From assembly GCA_036388635.1 (NCBI GenBank), contig DASVRL010000092.1:1-6048 (forward strand): a stretch of DNA of 6,048 nucleotides, in the 5' to 3' direction. The translations under genes were made by a program, and so were the position numbers. How positions within the stretch are numbered: position 1 is the first letter of the stretch; the number at the start of each line of letters is the position of its first letter. This document shows positions 1-5,889 of the stretch, one piece after another. The notes beneath the pieces are model-generated. The model ran no database searches and was not told where the DNA came from. It saw only the letters and a list, made by a program, of their open reading frames with translations. The stretch is from JALZHR01 sp036388635. GTDB taxonomy: Bacteria; Acidobacteriota; Blastocatellia; Pyrinomonadales; Pyrinomonadaceae.

Positions 1-587
1 TCGACGCGCATAATCCGAAATTGAAAGCGGCAGCAATTCAGATGACCGAATCTGTTCGGCGCGGTCTGGTCGTTTTGCTCGCCGGTGCTCTGGAATCTGC
101 CGACAGCAGTTACGTCTCTGCGCCCGAAACCTTTGATTTCACGGTTCAGTTTTGCCTGAATCGAATCGCCTTCGGTCGCTAACGACTTGTCGCATTCCGC
201 CCAGATCTCGCCCGGAACCTTTTTAGGCGCCTCCGGCGATTCGCCTTTTTCGCAACGGGAATCGTAGAAATAACTCCTTTCAAATTCGTTCGAATAAATT
301 GCCCGCACGCGGACGATTTTTTTGTCGTAAGCGGCGGCATCTTTTACGAGTTCGCAGTAAGTCAGCGTCGGAATTTTCGACGAATCAACCGGTATGTCTC
401 CAAGATTATCGCTGTTTTGAACCGGCGTATTTTCGGGCGCCGGCAAATTGTCGGCGACTTTTTCGTTCATATTGCTCGTCTCAATAGAGCCGGCGGCTTT
501 TGAGGCGCAATTTATCAGCGTGCCGGGCATCAGCAAAAAGACAATCAGCGCGATGATTATTTTAGAAATCGAAGTGTTTTTATACAT
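1..587 (-). CDS. Putative lipoprotein of unknown function, 3' end beyond the window
   Basis: Reading the minus strand from the ATG at 587-585 gives 195 uninterrupted codons up to the left edge. Residues 1-26 form a signal peptide: a short Lys-containing N-region, a hydrophobic core (IIALIVFLLM), then LIN before Cys27. This suggests a lipobox with Asn at -1, which is not the usual Gly/Ala/Ser but is compatible with lipidation. Residues 28-72 are a low-complexity Pro/Asn/Ser/Glu linker, typical after a lipid anchor. The folded part starts near residue 75 (LTYCELVKDAAAYDKK, then IVRVRAIYSNEFERSYFY) and runs to GHLNCCRFQF at 181-190. It has Cys at 78, 112, 132, 185 and 186. This pattern recalls small acidobacterial exported proteins with a 'VRVRG-Y...EwS-ly' core, possibly OB-like; that likeness is from memory and no function is assigned. 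No clear Shine-Dalgarno precedes the ATG. It is divergent from the kinase remnant. An ordinary lipid-free secreted protein is the alternative. Confidence 0.8.
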   Translation of the reverse strand, partial: MYKNTSISKIIIALIVFLLMPGTLINCASKAAGSIETSNMNEKVADNLPAPENTPVQNSDNLGDIPVDSSKIPTLTYCELVKDAAAYDKKIVRVRAIYSNEFERSYFYDSRCEKGESPEAPKKVPGEIWAECDKSLATEGDSIQAKLNREIKGFGRRDVTAVGRFQSTGEQNDQTAPNRFGHLNCCRFQFRIMRV

Positions 588-792
588 AAATAGATGGTCA
601 AAACCAAACGCTCGCCGTGATTGCCGAAATCAAAAAGTATGTAATTCATTCAGCATGACTTTTATAATTTTTCACGACTAAAAGTAATAGAAGGAATTAT
701 CAGATTATTTTGCGCAGCAGACACTACTCACACAGGTAGTTAATTTATTGCCGGAACAAAAAGAAAATTCGGTTAACAGATAATTCGGTTTA
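588..792. other. Divergent intergenic region without a recognisable gene
   Basis: About 205 bases, visibly richer in A and T than the flanking genes, lie between the minus-strand lipoprotein start and the kinase remnant. I looked in all frames for remains of the missing kinase N-terminus and found none. A promoter for the lipoprotein should lie here, and A/T-rich stretches near 660-700 are possible sites. I see no -35/-10 pair good enough to call. A weak inverted repeat ACTAC / GTAGT flanks 8 bases near 724-741. Confidence 0.5.
766..790 (+). repeat. 9-bp direct repeat AATTCGGTT, two copies 16 bp apart
   Basis: AATTCGGTT occurs at 766-774 and again at 782-790, so the copies start 16 bases apart. 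They sit immediately before the ATG at 793 that opens the region of the kinase remnant. This could be a leftover tandem operator, a target-site or slippage footprint, or chance. Nothing else in the sequence decides between these. Confidence 0.35.
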
Positions 793-820
793 ATGAAAAT
801 TTTTACGAAAAGTTTTTTCG

Positions 821-1273
821 TTGCCCGCGCGGGCTTTCGCCGCCGACGTGCTTTCGGCAACAGGCATCAATCTATATTTTCACGCGCCCGACGCCGGCAA
901 AGATATTACCGTCAACACCAATCTGCGCCGCGAAGTTTTTCTGATTTTCAAAGAATCAATCAACAATATCGTCAAGCATTCGGGCGCGAAACACGCCCGC
1001 CTCGTTTTAAAAATCGCGGACGAAAATCTGACGCTCGTAATCGGCGACGACGGCTGCGGATTTCAACCGAAATCGGCGGCAGCGGCGGGCGAATTTTCCT
1101 TCGCCGACGAAACGGGCGGCAACGGAGTTTTGAGCATTAGACGCCGCGCCGATGAAATGAACGGCGAGCTGAAGATTGACTCTGAAATCGGCAAAGGCAC
1201 TGTCATTACGCTAAATCTGCCGCTCGATTCGACTGCCCGAACGGGTGGCGAATCCAAAATAAGAATCAAGTAA
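821..1273 (+). pseudogene. Sensor histidine kinase remnant (C-terminal HATPase_c domain only)
   Basis: In the frame of the TTG at 821 the translation is the C-terminal end of a NarL-family sensor kinase. It opens with ARAFAADVLSATGINLYF, which corresponds to the region between the phospho-acceptor helices and the ATPase domain. The N box follows (REVFLIFKESINNIVKHS), then the G1 box IGDDGCGF, then the G2-like GGNGVLSIRRRADEMNGEL and the closing strand KGTVITLNLPL. It stops at TAA 1271-1273. The HisKA_3 helices with the phospho-acceptor His, and any sensor or membrane domain, are absent: the frame is closed by TGA at 794-796, and the ATG at 793 reads another frame that loses the homology. A 150-residue product could not autophosphorylate, so this is most likely a 5'-truncated gene. 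The last 15 residues (DSTARTGGESKIRIK) look unrelated to the kinase family and overlap a repeated 15-mer. The regulator ATG follows 14 bases later, as in a kinase-regulator operon. Confidence 0.82.
1236..1250 (+). repeat. 15-bp sequence repeated in the terminator, copy 1
   Basis: CCCGAACGGGTGGCG at 1236-1250 is identical to 1702-1716, the core of the terminator hairpin. Here it lies in the extreme C-terminal codons of the kinase remnant, in sequence that does not resemble the kinase family. It has no T-run after it and only a short stem, so it is not itself a terminator. Confidence 0.55.
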
Positions 1274-1287
1274 ATTCATTTGTATCA

Positions 1288-1634
1288 ATGAAAAACACTG
1301 CTAAAAAATAATCCGAACCGCCGTCGTCGAAGACATCCGCGACATCCGCGAAGCCGCCTCGGGCGGTGCGCCGACGTCGCCGGAAGTGGCGAAGCGGGTC
1401 ATCAAATTGTTCCGCGACATTCGCCCGCCCGAACGAGTTGACTATGAATTGACGCCGCACGAAACGCGACTTCTAAAACTCATCGTCGAAGGTCACAATT
1501 TCACAACCGCCGCCGAATAACTCCGCGTCAGTATCAACACCATCAAATTTCATATGCGTCACATCTACGAAAAGCTCCGGGTTCATTCAAAATCCGAAGC
1601 CGTCGCCCTGGCAATGCGCGACCGACTGGTTTGA
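1288..1634 (+). pseudogene. NarL/LuxR-type response regulator, inactivated by three lesions
   Basis: The ATG at 1288 reads MKNTAKK and then stops at TAA 1309-1311. Adding one A to the A run at 1303-1308 restores a frame giving IIRTAVVEDIRDIRE, a receiver-domain start with the acidic Glu-Asp pair. The text then jumps straight to AASGGAPTSPEVAKRVIKLF, which normally lies at the end of the receiver and in the linker. Roughly 100 or more residues, including the phospho-acceptor Asp and the conserved Lys, are therefore missing in frame. The GerE-type HTH follows: YELTPHETRLLKLIVEGH, then TTAAE, an in-frame TAA at 1518-1520, then LRVSINTIKFHMRHIYEKL and VHSKSEAVALAMRDRLV, ending at TGA 1632-1634. 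The usual wording at the stop is AAEEL, so a G-to-T change of GAA is enough. The product would have been the partner of the kinase just upstream; the pair is dead together. Confidence 0.87.
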
Positions 1635-1696
1635 TGAATTTCAAAACGCGGGTTAGTCGAAATTTCTTTAGTCACAGAGATTTGTAAGAACGCGAG

Positions 1697-1728
1697 CGCT
1701 ACCCGAACGGGTGGCGTTTTTTATTTTT
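1697..1728 (+). terminator. Rho-independent terminator
   Basis: CGCTACCC at 1697-1704 pairs with GGGTGGCG at 1709-1716 (one T-G wobble) around a GAAC loop. It is followed at once by six T, one A and five T. It lies about 60 bases after the regulator remnant's stop and about 70 bases before the next gene's ATG, so it would end transcription of the old two-component operon. It also separates the large exoprotein gene from that operon. Confidence 0.82.
1702..1716 (+). repeat. 15-bp sequence shared with the kinase remnant, copy 2
   Basis: CCCGAACGGGTGGCG forms most of the terminator hairpin here and is identical to 1236-1250. The copies start 466 bases apart, in the same orientation. A small dispersed hairpin-forming repeat of the genome is one explanation. 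Confidence 0.55.
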
Positions 1729-1781
1729 GAGTGCGGCTTAATAACTCCATCGGCGGCGAATCTTTCGCGCGCCGAATTAAA

Positions 1782-1787
1782 AAGGAG
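1782..1787 (+). promoter_or_regulatory. Ribosome binding site fixing the start at ATG 1798
   Basis: AAGGAG ends 10 bases before ATG 1798-1800. The same frame is open back to a GTG at 1711, but that GTG lies inside the terminator hairpin, has no ribosome binding site, and would put 29 non-signal residues before a good signal peptide. The downstream ATG is therefore the start. No convincing promoter hexamers were found between the terminator and this site. Confidence 0.85.
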
Positions 1788-1797
1788 TCAGCCGATT

Positions 1798-4700
1798 ATG
1801 TTTTCAAAGCTATTATTTTTAACAACTGTTCTTATAACCTACGGATTTTTTTCCGTTGCGACCGCCGCGACATTCACCGTTAATGTCGGCGGCGACGCGA
1901 GCAACGGCGCATGCGACCAAACCTGCACTTTGCGCGAGGCGATCAACGCCGCGAACGACAACGGCGCGGGCGCCGACATTATCGAATTTAATCTGGCGGC
2001 GGGAAATACGGTTATTCAGCCGCTCGTGCGGCTGCCGCTTATCACGTCTTCTCTGACGATTGACGGCACGACCCAGACGGGTTATTTCGGCGCTCCCGTT
2101 ATCGTTCTGGATGGCGCGCTGGCGAGCGCGACAGCGAACGGTTTTCTTATCGTCACGCCCGCGTCGAACGCGCCGCTGAGCGTTTCGATTCACGGTTTGG
2201 CGATCAACCGTTTCGGCGCGCACGGCATTTACGCCAACTGCACCAACACCTGCAATCTGACGATTCAGGGAAACCGCATCGGGACGAACGCCGATGGTTC
2301 GGTGGATTTGGGAAACGGTGCGGACGGAATCAATATCATCGCAACCGACGACAGCGCTTACGTTATCGGCGGCGCGGGAACGTTTGAAGGCAACGTTATA
2401 TCCGGCAACGAAGGCGACGGCATCGAAATCCGCTCGGTGAGTCTGGATTATCTGAGCGCGGTCGGGACGGCGACGATTGCCGGAAATTTAATCGGCACAA
2501 ATGCGGCAGGCGCTGCGGCTCTCGGCAATTCCGGTTCGGGCGTCAACATCGTCACATTCAGCAGTTTGATTTTTAAATTAACCTTGACCGTCGGCGGAAC
2601 CACCTCCGGCGCGCGCAACATCATTTCCGGAAACGGACAAGCCGGAATCGCCTACGAGGCGCACGAAGTTTCGATTCAGAACAACTACGTCGGCACGAAT
2701 CAGGCGGGAACGGCGGCGCTGCCGAACCAAAGCGTCGGAATTTACGGCGGAGAAAGTTTTCACGCCGTCATCGGAGGTTTCACGAACTCGGCGCGCAACG
2801 TCGTTTCCGGTAACGGCGGCGACGGCATCATTCTCGGCGGCAAAGCCGAAATTTATAAAAACCACATCGGCACCAACGCCGCCGGCACAGCCGCTCTGGG
2901 CAACGACGCCAACGGCATTTATCTTTTCAATTCGGCGGTCGCCGTCATCGGCGGAACCCTCACGATTCTCAATTCGCCGGTCGATTTGGGCAACGTCGTC
3001 TCCGGCAACGCTTTGAGCGGCATCGCCGTTTACACCGAATCGCCCGCTGAAGCGTATCAAATAAGGCGCAACCGTATCGGCACGAACGCCGCCGGCGACG
3101 CGGCGATTCCGAATCAGGGTTTCGGAATTTTTATGGGCTTTCCCGGCACGATGTCGAATTTGCCGCACATCATCGGTTCAGAGACAAACGCGGCGGACGG
3201 CAATTTGATTTCCGGCAACGCGGGCGCGGGCATTTTCGTCGGCGGCGGTTACGGCAATGTCAAAATCTTCGGCAATAAAATCGGCACGAATTTAAGCGGC
3301 ACGGCGAAAATCGGCAATCAAGCGGGCATCGAGATTCGCTCGGCAGGAAATCAAATCGGGCTGGCTGGCAATTCCGTCGCCGCCAACGTGATTTCCGGCA
3401 ACACGGGCGCGGGCATCATTTTAAGCGGCGTTTCCGCGTCGAACAATTCGATCTACAACAACTATGTCGGTACGAACGCGAGCGGTGCGGATTTGGGAAA
3501 CGGCGCGGACGGATTTTACATTTATAACGCTAAAAACAATCGGGTCGGCACGAACGCCGCGGACTCGGGCAATCGCATCGCCTTTAACGCCGGAACCGGC
3601 GTCGAGGTTTTCGGCGATTCAACTGGAAACGCCGTTCGCGGCAATTCGATTCGCTCGAACGGCGCGCTCGGCATCGATTTAAACTCGGACGGCGTGACGG
3701 CAAACGACGCGAATGATGCGGACGCGGGCGCGAATAATCTGCAAAACTTTCCGGTCATTTACCAGGCATCGCCCGCGCAGATTTCCGGAGCGATCAACAC
3801 GCATTCGCTGATGCTGGTCAAATTCGACGTTTACCGCGCCGACAACTGCGACGCGTCCGGCTACGGCGAAGGACGCTTCTACGTCAGCAGCTTTGAAGGA
3901 ACGACCGATGCAAACCACAATCTTTCATTTAACGCCGCCGGTTTTAATTTAACTGCCGGACAAATCATCGTGATGACGGCGACCGACGCTGGCGGCAACA
4001 CTTCGGAATTTTCGCAGTGCAAAATCGTCTCGCCCGCGCCGGGCAGCGTTTCGTTTCTCGTCGCCGCGCAAACGGTCAATGAAAACGCGGGAACGGCAAC
4101 CGTCTACGTCATTCGCACAAATGGAACTTCCGGCGCGATAACGGTCGATTACGCGACTTCGAACGGCACGGCAATCGCCGGGCAGGATTACACGGCGACG
4201 AGCGGCACGATAGCATTCAACGACGGGCAGAACGCCAGGAGTTTTGAAATTCCGATTACGAGCGACGCCGCAAACGAGGGAAACGAAACGATAAACCTGA
4301 CTTTAACGAATCCGACCGGCGGTGCGTTTTTAGTTAATCCAACCGCGGCTGTTTTAACGATTGAAGACAATAACTCAACCGGTCCGGTCAATATGGGCGG
4401 AACAATCAAAAAATCCGACAACACGCCGCTTGCAGGTGTTTTGGTGAACCTGACCGGAACGCAGAATTTGCAGACGACGACCGACAGTCAGGGCAAATAC
4501 ATTTTTGAAACCCTGCCGTCGGGCGGCGATTATACAATCGCGCCGTTGCTTGCCAATCACACTTTCGAGCCGCAAAACAGGCAGTATCAAAATTTGACCG
4601 CAAATGTTTCCAACGCCGATTTTACGGCGACTTTCGAAGTGCCGCGCGGATTGATTATCATCGGCGGCTTCGCCGCGCCCGGACAAGCCGGCACGGTGAC

Positions 4701-5847
4701 TGCCGAGATAAACTCGAAAGGCGACGAAAACAAAATCTCCTTCAGCGTCGATTACGACGCGGCGCTTTTAAGCAATCCGCAAGTCTCGCTGCTGCCGGAC
4801 GCGCAGGCGGCTAACGCTGCTTTGACGGTCAACAACTCCACGTCCGGCAAACTCGGAGTGACGCTGACGCTGCCCGCCGGACAAACTTTTCCAGCCGGAA
4901 ACCATCAGCTCGCGGCGTTGACCTTCGACACGGCAATGACCAACACGGCGAGCACGCCGATTAATTTCGGTGATTTGCCGACCACGCGCGAAATTCTGGA
5001 TGTGAGCGGTGCCGTGCTCGCTTCCGATTACGTGAACAGTTTTTTGTTTTTTCAAGCGCCGGTTCAGACAATCGTGCGCGTCGTCAATGCTGACACTTCG
5101 CCTGGACAGCAGCCTTTAATTCCGATTATGACCGACGCGCAAGGGACGGAAAATAATTTCGCTTTCACGCTGAACTACGACCAATCAAAGCTCTCGAATC
5201 CGCTCGTCACGCTCGGCGCGGGCGTTCCGAACGACTCGATCCTGACTCTGGACACCACGCAGGCGGGCAAAATCGGCGTGTACGCCGCTTTGCCGTCCGG
5301 TCAGAGCTTGACCGCCGGAACAAAACATCTCGTCACGATTCGGTTCGATGTCGCGGCGAACGCCGGCGGCGGAAAAACAGCTTTGACATTCGGCGACGCG
5401 CCCTTTGTCCGACAGGTTTTCGACGCGAACGCGAATATTTTGCAGTCGGCTTTTCAAAACGGCGCGGTAAACATTCTGGGTCCCTCGGCGGCAAGCGTCA
5501 GCGTCGGCGGGCGCGTTAGTTCCGCGAGCGGCAGTGCCATCGGACAGGCGGTGATTTCGATGACCTGCTCGAGCGGCGAAATCCGCGTCGCCATCACAAA
5601 CCCGTTCGGCTATTACCGCTTCGACTCGGTTCCGGCGGGCGAAACCTACATTTTCAACGCCGCCGACAAGCGTTATCAATTCAGCCAGCCGGTGCAGGTT
5701 CGGACAATCAACGAAGAGATCGACGACATCAATTTTGTTGCCGTCGAACCGCAAGTCGGGGAAGTGCGAACAATTATCCTGCAAAACGCCGAAATGTTCA
5801 CGCGAATGCGGGAAGCTGCTCATGCCAGTGCAAAAGCGGCAAAATAA
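1798..5847 (+). CDS. Large secreted mosaic protein: CSLREA / beta-helix / Calx-beta / cohesin-like repeats
   Basis: The product has 1349 residues. A signal peptide spans 1-23 (hydrophobic FLTTVLITYGFF, likely cleavage after ATA at 21-23). A CSLREA-type motif follows at about 25-66 (NVGGDASNGACDQ, TCTLREAINAAND, with C39 and C43). Residues about 75-605 are a right-handed beta-helix with recurring I/VGTNAAG-ALGN, IGG and N-ISGN-G-GI phrases. Residues about 605-745 are the closing module common in this family (GIDLNSDGVTANDANDADAG, NNLQNFPVI, NCDASGYGEG, ATDAGGNTSEFSQC). Then come Calx-beta at about 750-860 (DYTATSGTIAF, NEGNETINLTLTNPTGG), a carboxypeptidase-regulatory-like domain at about 865-946, two related cohesin-like domains at about 952-1088 and 1089-1228, and a second regulatory-like domain at about 1233-1318 (GYYRFDSVPAGETYIF). 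The 28-residue tail ends in AAHASAKAAK, and no PEP-CTERM, LPXTG or obvious Type IX signal is seen. Its likely place is the cell surface or medium, with an adhesive or carbohydrate-binding role by inference. No catalytic residues were recognised. Confidence 0.9.
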   Translation: MFSKLLFLTTVLITYGFFSVATAATFTVNVGGDASNGACDQTCTLREAINAANDNGAGADIIEFNLAAGNTVIQPLVRLPLITSSLTIDGTTQTGYFGAPVIVLDGALASATANGFLIVTPASNAPLSVSIHGLAINRFGAHGIYANCTNTCNLTIQGNRIGTNADGSVDLGNGADGINIIATDDSAYVIGGAGTFEGNVISGNEGDGIEIRSVSLDYLSAVGTATIAGNLIGTNAAGAAALGNSGSGVNIVTFSSLIFKLTLTVGGTTSGARNIISGNGQAGIAYEAHEVSIQNNYVGTNQAGTAALPNQSVGIYGGESFHAVIGGFTNSARNVVSGNGGDGIILGGKAEIYKNHIGTNAAGTAALGNDANGIYLFNSAVAVIGGTLTILNSPVDLGNVVSGNALSGIAVYTESPAEAYQIRRNRIGTNAAGDAAIPNQGFGIFMGFPGTMSNLPHIIGSETNAADGNLISGNAGAGIFVGGGYGNVKIFGNKIGTNLSGTAKIGNQAGIEIRSAGNQIGLAGNSVAANVISGNTGAGIILSGVSASNNSIYNNYVGTNASGADLGNGADGFYIYNAKNNRVGTNAADSGNRIAFNAGTGVEVFGDSTGNAVRGNSIRSNGALGIDLNSDGVTANDANDADAGANNLQNFPVIYQASPAQISGAINTHSLMLVKFDVYRADNCDASGYGEGRFYVSSFEGTTDANHNLSFNAAGFNLTAGQIIVMTATDAGGNTSEFSQCKIVSPAPGSVSFLVAAQTVNENAGTATVYVIRTNGTSGAITVDYATSNGTAIAGQDYTATSGTIAFNDGQNARSFEIPITSDAANEGNETINLTLTNPTGGAFLVNPTAAVLTIEDNNSTGPVNMGGTIKKSDNTPLAGVLVNLTGTQNLQTTTDSQGKYIFETLPSGGDYTIAPLLANHTFEPQNRQYQNLTANVSNADFTATFEVPRGLIIIGGFAAPGQAGTVTAEINSKGDENKISFSVDYDAALLSNPQVSLLPDAQAANAALTVNNSTSGKLGVTLTLPAGQTFPAGNHQLAALTFDTAMTNTASTPINFGDLPTTREILDVSGAVLASDYVNSFLFFQAPVQTIVRVVNADTSPGQQPLIPIMTDAQGTENNFAFTLNYDQSKLSNPLVTLGAGVPNDSILTLDTTQAGKIGVYAALPSGQSLTAGTKHLVTIRFDVAANAGGGKTALTFGDAPFVRQVFDANANILQSAFQNGAVNILGPSAASVSVGGRVSSASGSAIGQAVISMTCSSGEIRVAITNPFGYYRFDSVPAGETYIFNAADKRYQFSQPVQVRTINEEIDDINFVAVEPQVGEVRTIILQNAEMFTRMREAAHASAKAAK
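2269..3555 (+). repeat. Degenerate coding repeats of the beta-helix, phrase I/VGTN
   Basis: The phrase I/VGTN (DNA like ATCGGCACGAAC) starts at 2278, 2491, 2689, 2866, 3076, 3280, 3466 and 3544. The first seven are 177-213 bases apart, that is 59-71 residues or about three beta-helix turns each; the last follows after only 78 bases. Each of the first seven is followed by an (A)AGTAALGN-like stretch and a GI/GV step. IGG and N-ISGN phrases lie between many of them. The copies differ clearly in sequence and length, so this is an old, diverged repeat array and not a recent tandem expansion. Confidence 0.8.
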
Positions 5848-5850
5848 ATC

Positions 5851-5889
5851 AACCTGCGGTAGGCGCAGCTGGTTAAGCCGAGAACTCGG
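5851..5889. other. Two adjacent inverted repeats after the large gene
   Basis: Just after the TAA at 5845-5847, TGCG and CGCA flank GTAGG inside an outer AACC / GGTT pairing. A few bases on, CCGAG-AA-CTCGG forms a second short hairpin. No T-run follows on the plus strand, so this is not a clear terminator for the large gene. The second hairpin lies within the odd last codons of the integrase fragment on the other strand. It may be the edge of an element or a weak structured end. Confidence 0.3.

Noticed and set aside
299..681. Two plus-strand open frames opposite the lipoprotein gene
   Set aside because: The minus strand carries a coherent signal peptide, linker and domain over the same bases; the plus-strand texts are Arg/Ser-rich without recognisable features.
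793..1140. 115-codon plus-strand frame from ATG 793
   Set aside because: It overlaps the kinase remnant in another frame and is Arg-rich without domain likeness; only its first codons might be relics of a start.
1711..1797. Upstream GTG extension of the large protein by 29 residues
   Set aside because: The GTG lies in the terminator stem, lacks a ribosome binding site, and the extension would bury a good signal peptide that begins at ATG 1798.
2578..3168. 196-codon minus-strand open frame under the beta-helix repeats
   Set aside because: Its text is the antisense image of the repeats (recurring GNDVA, GADVV phrases) with no signal, motif or ribosome binding site of its own.
2269..3555. CRISPR or recent tandem repeat
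   Set aside because: The repeats are coding, in one frame, unequal in spacing and diverged, as expected for beta-helix turns.
3667..3738. Possible dockerin or calcium-binding repeat in the Asp-rich DGVTANDANDADAG text
   Set aside because: This phrase is usual in the closing module of CSLREA/beta-helix proteins and lacks the paired F-hand repeats of a dockerin.
5847..5880. attC-like site (AAC ... GTTAAGC) next to a tyrosine recombinase
   Set aside because: The span is only about 32 bases, the left core does not fit RYYYAAC, and the recombinase is not of the integron IntI type in the visible motif.
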